Shown here piece by piece: positions 47,379 through 55,907 of a stretch of DNA of 64,000 bases (the stretch's first letter is position 1; every line of letters starts with the position of its first letter). The stretch spans positions 1,364,001 to 1,428,000 of the forward strand of contig NZ_JACHXY010000001.1 in assembly GCF_014192415.1 (NCBI RefSeq), read 5' to 3'. Source of the stretch: Microbacterium proteolyticum. Lineage in GTDB: Bacteria > Actinomycetota > Actinomycetes > Actinomycetales > Microbacteriaceae. A program made the translations under genes and the position numbers. The notes below the pieces were generated by a model, which was not told the DNA's origin, did no database searches, and was given only the letters and a program-made list of their open reading frames with translations.

Positions 47379-48395
47379 ATGCGAATCCGCTCCCTGACCC
47401 TCACCGCCGTTGCAGCCCTGGCTGCCGTGGCCCTCGTCGGATGCTCGTCCGCCACCGGGTCGACCTCGGGCGGCGCCGGCGCCGACGAGGCCTGGCCCGC
47501 CGCCGGGACCGACATCGAATGGATCGTCCCCTCGGCAGCCGGAGCCGGCAACGACATCCTGGCCCGCATCGTCGCGCCGGCCATGCAGGATTCCCTCGGC
47601 GCCAACATCCAGGTCGTGAACCTCGAGGGCGGCAGCCAGGTCGTCGGACTCAGCAAGCTCGCCAGCTCGGCACCCGACGGGACGACGTTCGGCTACACGA
47701 ACATCCCGTCGATCCTCGGTCGCTACCTCGACCCCTCCAAGAACGCCCCCTTCGATCGTGAGAGCTTCTTGCCGGTCGGCTCGTTCGCCACCAACTCGGT
47801 CGTGATCGGCGTTGCCGCGAACAGCCCCTACAAGACCATCGACGACCTGTTCGCCGCCGTCGAAGACGACCCGGGCACGATCACGGCGGGCACGGACTCG
47901 CGCGCCGGCGACGACCACGTCAACCTGCGGATCCTCGAGAACGAACTCGACCTGGAGTTCAACATCGTCCATTACAACAGCGGTGCCGACAAGGTGGCCG
48001 CGGTCATGTCGGGCGAGGTGAACTTCGCTCTCGGCGGGGTGTCGAGCTTCTACGGCCCGTACAAGTCCGGCGACATCCGCCTGCTGGCGATCGTCGAGGA
48101 CGAGCAGAGCGAACTCATGCCCGACGTGCCCACGCTGTCCGGCGAGGGCTACGAGGTGGCGCCGATGAACAGCCGCTTCACCCTGTCGGTGCCGGCAGAG
48201 ACGCCCGAGAACATCCGCTCCTCGTTGGAGGCCGCCCTCAAGGTCGCCGCGGAAGACCCCGAGGTCATCGAGAAGCTCACCAACGCCGCCACCGTTGCAT
48301 CCTGGATGCCGGGAGCCGAGGTCGCGAAGCTCTGGGAAGAGCGCGAAGCCACGATCTCGCCCATCATCGACGAACTGCTGCAGGTCTCGCCGTGA
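47379..48395 (+). CDS. tctC: Tripartite tricarboxylate transporter, substrate-binding lipoprotein TctC
   Basis: A 338-residue Bug-family binding lipoprotein. The lipobox is ALVGC with lipidated Cys22, followed by a Ser/Thr/Gly-rich linker and the binding domain beginning DIEWIVPSAAGAGNDILARIVAP, the usual start of TctC proteins. It has an AAGGAGAAAACAGC site. Its stop overlaps the RraA-like gene by four bases (GTGA), tying uptake to the downstream enzyme. Ligand is probably a carboxylated acid. Confidence 0.92.
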   Translation: MRIRSLTLTAVAALAAVALVGCSSATGSTSGGAGADEAWPAAGTDIEWIVPSAAGAGNDILARIVAPAMQDSLGANIQVVNLEGGSQVVGLSKLASSAPDGTTFGYTNIPSILGRYLDPSKNAPFDRESFLPVGSFATNSVVIGVAANSPYKTIDDLFAAVEDDPGTITAGTDSRAGDDHVNLRILENELDLEFNIVHYNSGADKVAAVMSGEVNFALGGVSSFYGPYKSGDIRLLAIVEDEQSELMPDVPTLSGEGYEVAPMNSRFTLSVPAETPENIRSSLEAALKVAAEDPEVIEKLTNAATVASWMPGAEVAKLWEEREATISPIIDELLQVSP

Positions 48396-49018
48396 CCTCG
48401 GCCGTGGCGACAGCCGTCATCGAGCGCGCTCCCCTCAGCGCCTCGGAGCGCGAGCGCCTCGCGCCCCTGGCCGCCTCGGCGGTCGTCGACTCGATGCAGC
48501 GCCTCGGGTCTCCGGATGCCGGCATCTCACCGACGTGGGTGGGTGCGCGCCTGGTGGGTCCGGCGCTCACCGTGCTCACGGCGGCGGGCGACAACCAGAT
48601 CGTCCACGCCGCGCTCGACGTCGTCCAGCCGGGCGAGGTCATCGTGCTCAACGGCTTCGGCGACACCACGAGGGCGCTGATCGGCGACCTCATCGCCGAG
48701 CGGGCGCTCAGCCTCGGGGTGGCGGGCTTCGTCGTCGACGGGTGCGTGCGCGACGTCGACGCCATCCGCGAGCTCGGACTCCCCGTCTTCGCTCGCGGAG
48801 TAACACCGGCCGGCCCGTACAAGAACGGTCCCGGGGTGATCGGCGGCGCGGTCGCGATCGGGGGAGTGGCCGTGCTCACGGGCGACGTCGTGGTCGCCGA
48901 CGCCGACGGCGTCGTGTTCATCCCGCGCGCACAGCTCGACACGATCGTCGACCTCGCGGAACAGAAGCTCGAGAGCGAGGCCCGGAAGCGGGCGAGCATC
49001 CGGGCCTCGATGGGCTGA
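48392..49018 (+). CDS. RraA-like aldolase/oxaloacetate decarboxylase family protein
   Basis: A 208-residue protein with the RraA fold. Landmarks are GPALTV near 53, LNGFGDTTRALIGDLIAERALSLGVAGFVVDGCVRD near 88-123 (substrate and metal-binding region), and PVFARGVTPAGPYKNGPG. This family includes 4-hydroxy-4-methyl-2-oxoglutarate and 4-carboxy-4-hydroxy-2-oxoadipate aldolases and oxaloacetate decarboxylases, as well as the RNase E inhibitor RraA. The GTG start overlaps tctC, so a catabolic aldolase or decarboxylase for the imported acid is favoured. Confidence 0.85.
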   Translation: MTSAVATAVIERAPLSASERERLAPLAASAVVDSMQRLGSPDAGISPTWVGARLVGPALTVLTAAGDNQIVHAALDVVQPGEVIVLNGFGDTTRALIGDLIAERALSLGVAGFVVDGCVRDVDAIRELGLPVFARGVTPAGPYKNGPGVIGGAVAIGGVAVLTGDVVVADADGVVFIPRAQLDTIVDLAEQKLESEARKRASIRASMG

Positions 49019-49050
49019 GTCCCCGCGGGCTCGCGTCCCGGGATGGGAAG

Positions 49051-49094
49051 AAGGGCCTCGCGCGAACGGCATCCACCGTCCGTGCGAGGCCCTT
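49051..49094. terminator. Bidirectional terminator between the tct operon and SnoaL-like gene
   Basis: AAGGGCCTCGCGCG and CGTGCGAGGCCCTT pair over 14 bp with one mismatch, with AA at one end and TT at the other giving short U-tracts in both directions. It lies between two converging genes. Confidence 0.75.
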
Positions 49095-49107
49095 TCGGTC
49101 GTCCGCG

Positions 49108-49563
49108 TCAGGACGCCGGCGTCACCAGCTGCGTGAACGGCATGACCGGGCGCACCTTGCGGTCGGAGAACTTCCACGCGCCGTCCTCGCGCACCAACTC
49201 GTCTTCGTAGACGCAGACGGTTCCGTCGACGACGCCGTCTTTCTGGGCGAAGAACAGCAGGTAGGCGGTCTGTGTGGCGGTGTCGCCGTCGACCTCGATG
49301 AGCTCATTCATCGTGAGGTGGCGCATGGGTCCGAAGGTCTCGCGGCACAGGGGAACGAAGGCGGCCAGCTCGGCGTGCCCCTTGGGGGTCTGGCCCTCGA
49401 TGAGGGCATGGAACACACCGTCCGTCGAGAAGGTCGCGGCCCACTCCTCGGGCGTTCCTTCGTCGACGGCGTAGTTGTAGCGCGCACCGAGGGCGCGGAT
49501 CTCTTCGATGGCCTGGAGCGAAGTGGCCGGGAGCGAAGGGGCAGGGGTGTCGGTGATCGTCAT
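49108..49563 (-). CDS. SnoaL/NTF2-like domain protein
   Basis: A 151-residue cone-fold protein: LQAIEEIRALGARYNYAVDEG near 16-36, WAATFSTDGVFHAL, FGPMRHLTMNELIEVDGDTA and a C-terminal strand region. Such proteins are cyclases, dehydratases or hydroxylases, commonly paired with oxidoreductases. The ATG follows AAGGAGCCACG. It is next to AraC regulators and an SDR, so it probably belongs to a small catabolic set. The start codon is followed by a Thr/Pro-rich leader rather than a signal peptide. Confidence 0.82.
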   Translation of the reverse strand: MTITDTPAPSLPATSLQAIEEIRALGARYNYAVDEGTPEEWAATFSTDGVFHALIEGQTPKGHAELAAFVPLCRETFGPMRHLTMNELIEVDGDTATQTAYLLFFAQKDGVVDGTVCVYEDELVREDGAWKFSDRKVRPVMPFTQLVTPAS

Positions 49564-49664
49564 CGTGGCTCCTTGACTGAGGGAAGGGGCTCGGGAGTGG
49601 CCCGGGGTGGCCTCAGTCTGCGCCGGGGGTTCGGGGCACGGCATGTCCGAGGGCGCACGTCGGG

Positions 49665-50417
49665 TCAACCACCGTGCACGCGGCCTCCCGCCGCGGACGG
49701 GTCGAGGCGACTCCACGCCCGCTCGAAGTGCGACGAGTCGGCGAAGCCCCACCGTCGTGCGAGCGCGGCGGGGGTGGCATCCGCGATCGTGCGCAGCTCC
49801 AGCGCGCACCAGGACGCGCGACGGTCCATCACGGTCTGCATGAAGCTGCGCGACTGCCCCGCGAAGAGCTGGTGGAGCTTGCGCACCGAGATCCCGAAGC
49901 GGTGCGCCGTGTCGCCGGGTGCGACCGGACCCAGCCGGATCGCGGTGTCGATGTGACGCAGGATGCGAGAGCGCAAGAGCGCGTCGGGGGAAACGTCGGG
50001 GCGGGCTCCGGCGGTGGCCGCCGCGAGGAGGCGGGCCAGCGCTCCGAGCACGTCGGCCAGGGCCGCGGGATCGGCCGGCGGGTCGGCGTGCAGAGCGACG
50101 AGCGCTCCGGCGGCCACGCGGGCGAGATCGCCCCGAGCGACGGCCGGACTCTCGGAGGGTGGGCACCACGGCTCGAGGACGAAGGCGGGAAGCTCGGCGT
50201 ACAGCGCCCGAGAACCGGGCAGCGGCGTCACGGTCAGGTCGGAGCCGGGCGGAACGACGACGAGATCACCGGGGGAGAGGCGGACCGCCGCGACGCCGAC
50301 GAGCACCTCGGTGTCGCCCTCTCCTGCGAGGACGACGATCGAGACGCCGTCGGTCACCACCCGGGAGTGACCGTGGACGGCGTGGGTCGCAAGAGCCGCG
50401 ATGGTCGCGAGCGTCAT
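49665..50417 (-). CDS. AraC-family transcriptional regulator, short form
   Basis: A 250-residue AraC-type regulator. The N-terminal ~100 residues look like a cupin-type sensor (LAGEGDTEVLVGVAAVRLSPGDLVVVPPG), and the C-terminal ~100 form the double helix-turn-helix (HRFGISVRKLHQLFAGQ, then LARRWGFADSSHFERAWSR). It overlaps the stop of the next, longer AraC gene by four bases (ATGA). The helix-turn-helix of the two is closely similar, so they are likely paralogues. Confidence 0.85.
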   Translation of the reverse strand: MTLATIAALATHAVHGHSRVVTDGVSIVVLAGEGDTEVLVGVAAVRLSPGDLVVVPPGSDLTVTPLPGSRALYAELPAFVLEPWCPPSESPAVARGDLARVAAGALVALHADPPADPAALADVLGALARLLAAATAGARPDVSPDALLRSRILRHIDTAIRLGPVAPGDTAHRFGISVRKLHQLFAGQSRSFMQTVMDRRASWCALELRTIADATPAALARRWGFADSSHFERAWSRLDPSAAGGRVHGG

Positions 50418-51379
50418 GCCGCGAGCCGGGTGCGGCGATACTCGCCGGGCGCGCGCCCGGTGTGGGCGCGGAACGCACGGTGCAGGTGCGAGGCGTCGGC
50501 GAAGCCCCAGGTGGCGGCCAGTTCCGACAGCGTGGCGGGGGAGCCGGCATCCAGGTCGCGGGCGACCGCGTCGACACGCATCGCGAGCACGGTGCGGCCG
50601 AACGAGCGGTCGGACTGCTCGAACAGCTGGTGGAGCTTGCGGACCGAGATGTGGAACCGTCGCGCGACGTCGTTCGGCTCCACCGGGCCCTCGCGGAGCG
50701 TGTCGCGGACGTGCGCGCGGATACGGTCGTGCAGCTGGGCGTCGACCTCGGCGTGCGACGGCATCGCCCCGCCGGTTCCGGATGCCGCGGCCCCCAGCAG
50801 CAGCAGGAAGGCGTCGACGAGGGCTTCACGCGTGCCGTCGATGTCACTCCCGTCTGCGCGGGCGAGTCCCGTCATGACACCCGCGAGGAGCCGACCCGTT
50901 CCCCGGTCGGCGGCCACGCGTCTCGAGGTCGGCGCGCTCGTCGCCCACGCCACCATCGCGGCATCCCGTGTCGGCACCCGCACGGAAATGGCATCCCAGT
51001 CGTCGGTGTAGGTCAAGCGGAACGGGCGCCGGGCGTCGAAGATCCCGATCGACGCCGGTCCGAGGTCGCATTCCCTGCCCTGCTGCTCGCCGAAGCAGCG
51101 CCCGCGGACGATGAGATTGACGAAGAACACCTCTTCGTCACTGCGTCGCACCTCGGCCGCGCCGTGCACATTCTGCTGAGCGCACGAGCGGATCGTCGCG
51201 ATGTTGAGCTGACCGAGCGGTCGGGTGGTCACGTCTCCGCGCAGCGAGGCGCCATCGCCCCAGCGCCCGCCGTCGACCGGTTCGGGCCGCAAGGGGGTGA
51301 ACGCCGTCGTGAGGGTCTCGCGCCAGAATGCATGGCGCTCACGCGGACGGACGTCGTTCAGGCTCCATGTCGCGGACAC
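50414..51379 (-). CDS. AraC-family transcriptional regulator, long form
   Basis: A 321-residue regulator from a GTG preceded by GAGAGGTGG. The N-terminal ~190 residues are the AraC-binding-like domain (VFFVNLIVRGRCFGEQQGREC), and the C-terminal double helix-turn-helix is RRFHISVRKLHQLFEQS plus LAATWGFADASHLHRAFRAHTGRAPGEYRR. It is the first gene of a two-regulator operon and is divergent from the SDR at 51646, which is a plausible target. Confidence 0.87.
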   Translation of the reverse strand: MSATWSLNDVRPRERHAFWRETLTTAFTPLRPEPVDGGRWGDGASLRGDVTTRPLGQLNIATIRSCAQQNVHGAAEVRRSDEEVFFVNLIVRGRCFGEQQGRECDLGPASIGIFDARRPFRLTYTDDWDAISVRVPTRDAAMVAWATSAPTSRRVAADRGTGRLLAGVMTGLARADGSDIDGTREALVDAFLLLLGAAASGTGGAMPSHAEVDAQLHDRIRAHVRDTLREGPVEPNDVARRFHISVRKLHQLFEQSDRSFGRTVLAMRVDAVARDLDAGSPATLSELAATWGFADASHLHRAFRAHTGRAPGEYRRTRLAA

Positions 51380-51645
51380 GGTTCGCCACCTCTCAGCCGA
51401 TCGGAGATGTCGTCGGCTCCCACGATGGCATCCCGTCGTCACGAGGGTGTTTCCCCGTCAGGGGGGATCGTGAACGATTCCTCTCCCGCGCGATCGAGAG
51501 CGGAGAGCGCGGCGAAACACGCGCGACACGTGGCACCCACCCCCGGCTGCGCTGCACGGAGGTCGACGATCCGTGCGCCGCCGTCCATGCCGTCGTTCCT
51601 GCCCGCCGCAGACAGTGAGTTCACACCTCGAGAAAGGGACCCCTC

Positions 51646-52419
51646 ATGGAATTCGCCGACAAGAACGTGCTCGTCACCGGAGCCGCCGGAGGCATCGGGA
51701 GCGCCGCCGTGAAGATCTTCGCCGAGGGCGGCGCCAACGTCATCCTCGTCGACATCGATCCGCAGGCTCTCGAGCGCGTCGTGAGCGAGCTCGGCCTCGA
51801 CCCCGACCGGACGGAGACGGTCGCAGCCGACGTGCGAAGCGAGGCCGAGGTGCAGAAATACGTCGAGATCGCGCGTCACCGCTTCGGATCGATCGACATC
51901 TTCTTCAACAACGCCGGCGTCGAGGGCGCGACCGGCCCGCTGACCGAGACCACGGCGGCCACACTCGACCTCATCCTCGACGTCAACGTCAAGGGGAGCT
52001 TCTTCGGCCTCAAACACGTCATCGCCTCGATGACGGAGCAGGGAACCGGCGGGGCGATCGTCAACACGTCATCGATGGCGGGAGTCATCGCGTTCCAGGG
52101 GCTCGGCGTCTACACCGCGTCGAAGCACGCCGTCATCGGTTTGACCCGCGTCGCGGCGGAGGAGGCGGCGCCGGCCGGCATCCGCGTCAACGCTGTGTGT
52201 CCCGGCCCCGTCAACACGCGCATGATGCGGGGCATCGAGCAGGGGATGTCGCCGGACGACATCCCGGGCGTGCAGGCGGCTTTCGCCGACCTCGTCGCGC
52301 TGAAGCGCTACGCGGAGCCGTCGGAGATCGCCGAGGTCGTGGCGTTCCTGGCATCCGACAAGGCGTCGTACGTCACCGGCAGCATCTACACGATCGACGC
52401 GGGCATGACGGGCATGTGA
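51646..52419 (+). CDS. SDR-family oxidoreductase
   Basis: A 257-residue short-chain dehydrogenase. Cofactor motif GAAGGIG at 12-18, NNAGVEG, catalytic Tyr156 and Lys160 (YTASK), and the closing SYVTGSIYTIDAGMTGM. Asp36-Ile-Asp (VDIDP) after the second strand suggests NAD preference. The ATG follows GAAAGGGACCCCTC. It is divergent from the AraC pair, near the SnoaL-like protein and ene-reductase; together they could form a small pathway for a cyclic or unsaturated compound. Confidence 0.88.
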   Translation: MEFADKNVLVTGAAGGIGSAAVKIFAEGGANVILVDIDPQALERVVSELGLDPDRTETVAADVRSEAEVQKYVEIARHRFGSIDIFFNNAGVEGATGPLTETTAATLDLILDVNVKGSFFGLKHVIASMTEQGTGGAIVNTSSMAGVIAFQGLGVYTASKHAVIGLTRVAAEEAAPAGIRVNAVCPGPVNTRMMRGIEQGMSPDDIPGVQAAFADLVALKRYAEPSEIAEVVAFLASDKASYVTGSIYTIDAGMTGM

Positions 52420-52431
52420 GACGCCCGGGAT

Positions 52432-52464
52432 CGGGGCGGGATGGACTTCCTCCACCCCGCCCCG
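52432..52464. terminator. Bidirectional hairpin between the SDR and ene-reductase genes
   Basis: CGGGGCGGG (52432-52440) pairs with CCCGCCCCG (52456-52464), with an inner TGGA/TCCA extension. It lies 12 bases after the SDR stop and just before the stop of the leftward ene-reductase gene. Confidence 0.6.
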
Positions 52465-52468
52465 TCGC

Positions 52469-53545
52469 TCAGCTCTGGAGGAACGGGTAGTCCGTGTACC
52501 CGCGCTCGTCGCCGCCGTAGACGGTGGGCTGGTCGACCTCGTTCTCGTCGGCGCCCTTCTGCCAGCGGGTCACGAGGTCGGGGTTCGCGATCGCGGGGCG
52601 ACCGACGGCGACCAGGTCGGCGATGCCCTCGTCGACGGCCGACACGGCCTCGTCGCGCGTGGTGACGCTCGAGAAGCCGGTGTTGACGATGAACGTCCCG
52701 CCGAACGCACGGCGGAGGTCCTGGATCAGCTCGCCAGCCGGGTCGGCGTGCAGCACGCTCAGGTACGCAAGTCCCAGGGGCGCGAGTCCGGCGATGAGTG
52801 CCTCGTACGTGGCGCGCGTCTCGGCGTCATCCTTCTCCCACACGTCCTGGATGTTGTGGGCGGGCGAAATCCGGATGCCGACACGTCCGGCGCCGATCTC
52901 GGCCACGACGGCCTCGGCGACCTCGATGACGAAGCGGGCGCGGGCTTCGGGCGATCCGCCGTATTCGTCGGTGCGCTGGTTGGAGGCGGGGGAGAGGAAC
53001 TCGTGCAGGAGGTATCCGTTGGCGCCGTGCAGCTCGACGCCGTCGAAGCCGGCATCCACTGCCCGTCGGGCGGCGGCGACGAACTCGTCGCGGACGGTGG
53101 CGAGCTCGTCGGTCTCGAGGGCGTGGGGGACCGCGTAGGCGACCTTGGTGCCGTCGGCCAGGCGGGTCTCGCCCTCGATCGCGATCGCCGAGGGGGCGAC
53201 GATGCGCTCGGTGCCGGTGATGTCGGGGTGCGTGACGCGTCCGCCGTTCATGAGCTGCATGAAGACGGTGCCGCCCTCGGCGTGCACGGCGTCGGCGACC
53301 TTCGCCCACCCGGCGGCCTGCGCGTCGGTGACGATGCCGGGCTGGCCCGGGTACGCACGCGACTCGGCGCTCGGGAACACGCCCTCGGTCACCAGCAGGC
53401 CGATGCCCGCGCGCTGCGCGTAGTACTTCGCGACGATGGGTCCGGGAACGCCGTGGGCGTCGGCGCGGAGGCGGGTCATCGGGGCGAGCGACACGCGGTT
53501 GCGAACGTCGGCATCGCCGACGGTGGTGGGGCTGAACAGGCTCAC
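52469..53545 (-). CDS. Old yellow enzyme family ene-reductase
   Basis: A 358-residue flavoprotein of the alkene reductase group: RNRVSLAPMTRLRAD near 16-30, the HGANGYLLHEFLSPASNQRTDEYGG stretch near 180-205, and GRPAIANPDLVTRW at the end. FMN-dependent reduction of activated C=C bonds with NAD(P)H. The GTG at 53545 follows GAAAGGACCCCC; the longer frame lacks support. Confidence 0.92.
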   Translation of the reverse strand: MSLFSPTTVGDADVRNRVSLAPMTRLRADAHGVPGPIVAKYYAQRAGIGLLVTEGVFPSAESRAYPGQPGIVTDAQAAGWAKVADAVHAEGGTVFMQLMNGGRVTHPDITGTERIVAPSAIAIEGETRLADGTKVAYAVPHALETDELATVRDEFVAAARRAVDAGFDGVELHGANGYLLHEFLSPASNQRTDEYGGSPEARARFVIEVAEAVVAEIGAGRVGIRISPAHNIQDVWEKDDAETRATYEALIAGLAPLGLAYLSVLHADPAGELIQDLRRAFGGTFIVNTGFSSVTTRDEAVSAVDEGIADLVAVGRPAIANPDLVTRWQKGADENEVDQPTVYGGDERGYTDYPFLQS

Positions 53546-53621
53546 GGGGGTCCTTTCGTGGGGAACAGGGGCCACGCCATGCCAACGAGGGGCGGCGGCT
53601 GCCTATTCCACACGGGCGATC

Positions 53622-54005
53622 TCAGTGGACCGGGAGGCTTGACGCGTGACCAGGCCCGTCAGAGGGCAGGCAGCACGACCTCGCGAGGTACTCGCGGAGC
53701 CGCGGTACGTCCCGCGTGAGTGTGCGCCACACCCGGTGGGGGTCGAGGTCGTCGTGTTGATGTGCGGCGAGGTTTCGCATGTCGATGATCTGCCGCCACG
53801 GCTGGCCATCGAAGCGCTCGCGAACGGGCGCGGGGATCTTGGCGACGGCCTCGCCGATCCGAATCAGTCCCCTCTCGATAGCCCACTGCGCCTGCACGTC
53901 ATCGAGAAAGCGCTGCTGACCTTGCGCGACGATCTGCGCGATCACTTTTCATACCGCGACGACCCGTGCCGCGGCATCCCGAGTCTTGTGAAGGTCGGCG
54001 GTCAC
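53622..54005 (-). pseudogene. HepT-like toxin (DUF86) with premature stop
   Basis: The frame starts at a GTG (54005) overlapping the MntA remnant stop, reads MTADLHKTRDAAARVVAV and hits TGA at codon 19 (53951-53949). It then continues in the same frame for another 108 codons as a recognisable HepT: QAQWAIERGLIRIGEAVAKI and the HEPN motif RNLAAH (R-x4-H). The Tyr that normally follows in R-x4-H-x-Y is missing. A GTG at 53945 could restart translation, but the protein would lack its first helix. Most likely inactive. Confidence 0.7.
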
Positions 54006-54181
54006 AGCTCGACAGCTCCGCGCAGCACTCGCTCGCGGAACTCGCCACGCAGAGTGTCGAATGCCGCGACATCCACCTCGACGTGGAGGAGGTCGGCGAG
54101 GGCGAGGCGCAGGCCGATCTCGTCCAGAAGGCTCTCATGGGTGAATTTGCGGGCGAAACGTGGCCACGCCGCGTCAATGCG
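54002..54181 (-). pseudogene. MntA-like antitoxin (nucleotidyltransferase) fragment
   Basis: Sixty codons open after an in-frame TAA at 54184-54182. The peptide, with LLDEIGLRLALADLLHVEVD and LRGEFRERVLRGAVEL, matches the C-terminal part of MntA antitoxins of HepT systems. The catalytic GSxARG-type region upstream is broken by stops and shifts (SSRAARG is legible in another frame at about 54215-54240). The TGA overlaps the HepT GTG, preserving the ancestral coupling. The remainder of the 54006-54397 gap shows no other gene. Confidence 0.6.
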
Positions 54182-54397
54182 TTACCCACCACCATCGGCG
54201 GGCGAGGTGAGCACGGTCGCCCCCTCGCCGCTCGACTACTGCTGAAGCACCACGCGCGTTGCCCCGTCCTGCCTTCCTGACGCTTCTCACCCGGCGCCGG
54301 ATCCATCCTTGTCCCCCAAGTAGCGGACAGGACGTCAGAGGTAGAAACCACCCACTCCAACGCCGTTGGAGAGAACGCTCAAGCTCAAAGGAGAGAG

Positions 54398-55405
54398 ATG
54401 CGAAAGAAGATAATGCGATCCCGAGGCGGGGTTGCAGTCATCGCCACGGTCGTGACCGTTTCGACACTCATCGCGCCGCCGTCATATGCGGAAGAACAGG
54501 GCGCTGCGGCTGATGCAGTCGCCGACCTCGTCCAAACTGCGGCGGCGGAGGCAACCGCTTCGCAGGATGCAATTCCCGGGATACTCACCGCCGACGCGAC
54601 GGTCGCCCTTCCCCGAGACCCAGACGCGAACGTGATTGTCGGCCTGCAAGAGGACCCCGTCCTCGAGATATCCCTTCCCGATGCTGTGGATCTGCACACG
54701 GGGGTGGAATCGTCCGACGGCATGATGGTCTTCGCGGGCAAGGGGGACAGTCCGGACGTGACAGTGGAAGCGCTTCCGTCGGGCGCGCGCGTCACCACAG
54801 TCATCAAAGGCGATACGGCCGGTCGGTCATTCGACTACGTACTGCCAGACGGGGTGACGGCGGAATTGCGCAGCGATGGCCGCGTCGAGCTGACAGAGCA
54901 GATCGAGGTTGAGGTCGATAAGGGCGAGGTGGAGGTCTCGAAGATCGTCGGATATGTGGAACCCGCTTGGGCGATCGACGCCGCCGGGCGGGACGTTCCC
55001 ACCTCCTACGAGATCGAGGATGGCGTTCTCACTCAACACGTCCAGACCGATTCCGCCACGACCTATCCGGTCGTTGCTGACCCGCAGTGGTCCGTGACAA
55101 GCTGGAACCACGCGCGCATGCGCTGGAACCGTGCCGAGACTGCGACAATCTCTGCGGGCGGGTGGGGCGCGACGGGAGCGGCAGGGGCGTGTGGCCTCGT
55201 GGGCTCTGCTCTTGCGGGTCCCCCCGGAGCGGCGATCGGAAGCGCGGCGTGCCTGGCAGCTGGCGGAGCCGCGGTATACACGGCTGGAGTGGCGCAGAAT
55301 TCTCGCCCCCAACGATGCCTGGAGATGTACGCAACGGTTATCTTCACAATTCAGCCGTCCTTTCTGCCGTGGTTCGGAACGTACTCCGGAGGGTCGTGCC
55401 GCTGA
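54398..55405 (+). CDS. Secreted protein with toxin-like C-terminus
   Basis: A 335-residue protein. The signal peptide covers residues 1-31 (RGGVAVIATVVTVSTLIAPPSYA). A long beta-rich acidic region follows at about 60-215. The C-terminal ~110 residues begin SVTSWNHARMRWNRAETATI, pass through a Gly/Ala-rich hydrophobic segment (GAAGACGLVGSALAGPPGAA...), and end with a cysteine-containing tail (QRCLEMYATVIF, GGSCR). I recall this layout from poorly characterised actinobacterial secreted proteins; the Gly/Ala helix flanked by cysteines resembles bacteriocins. Lower G+C than the neighbours. The next gene overlaps its stop (TGATG). Confidence 0.65.
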   Translation: MRKKIMRSRGGVAVIATVVTVSTLIAPPSYAEEQGAAADAVADLVQTAAAEATASQDAIPGILTADATVALPRDPDANVIVGLQEDPVLEISLPDAVDLHTGVESSDGMMVFAGKGDSPDVTVEALPSGARVTTVIKGDTAGRSFDYVLPDGVTAELRSDGRVELTEQIEVEVDKGEVEVSKIVGYVEPAWAIDAAGRDVPTSYEIEDGVLTQHVQTDSATTYPVVADPQWSVTSWNHARMRWNRAETATISAGGWGATGAAGACGLVGSALAGPPGAAIGSAACLAAGGAAVYTAGVAQNSRPQRCLEMYATVIFTIQPSFLPWFGTYSGGSCR

Positions 55406-55671
55406 TGCCCCCGACATACCGCACCTCCCTTCGACTACGGCTGTCGCTCCTCTTCGCCCCCATCCGCCTGCTGCTCTGCGTCGCATCGTTCGCGTGGTTC
55501 GCCGGAGTGAGCGCGCTGTACATGGGCCGAGGGCAAGGGGCTGATGTGTTTGGGCCTCTGTCGGTGATCCCTCTCCTGACCTTCACGGCCTGGACGGTCG
55601 CAACCGACATGCAGTACCGACGAGAGGAAGCGGAACAACCTCCGACGGTTACAGGAGACCGGGACAGCTGA
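55405..55671 (+). CDS. Small two-helix membrane protein coupled to the secreted protein (possible immunity protein)
   Basis: An 88-residue protein starting at the ATG that shares one base with the upstream stop (TGATG). Two membrane helices lie at about residues 16-37 and 48-67, then an acidic tail. No family recognised. Tight coupling to a secreted toxin-like protein and its size fit an immunity protein, but this is inference. The following 55672-55907 stretch holds no gene. Confidence 0.6.
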   Translation: MPPTYRTSLRLRLSLLFAPIRLLLCVASFAWFAGVSALYMGRGQGADVFGPLSVIPLLTFTAWTVATDMQYRREEAEQPPTVTGDRDS

Positions 55672-55907
55672 TCGTGATGGAGGGGAACGGATGCCGACGC
55701 CCAGGCATCATCCGCTCCCCTCCCCCCCCCGCCGCGGGCCGCCGCACCACCACCGTCGCCGGCTTGCTCACCGTGATCCCGGCCGCTCTCGTGAACTCTG
55801 CCCGACACGCGTGCACGCCCAGGCTGGCTCACCGATTCGCCGGTGAAGACGTAGGCGCTGGTCTTCTTACCTAGGACAGGCGCCCTCGTCCGCAGCGCCG
55901 CCGCCCC

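Noticed and set aside
53646-54245. 199-codon plus-strand frame over the HepT/MntA region
   Set aside because: The minus strand shows recognisable HepT and MntA sequence; the plus frame has no family features.
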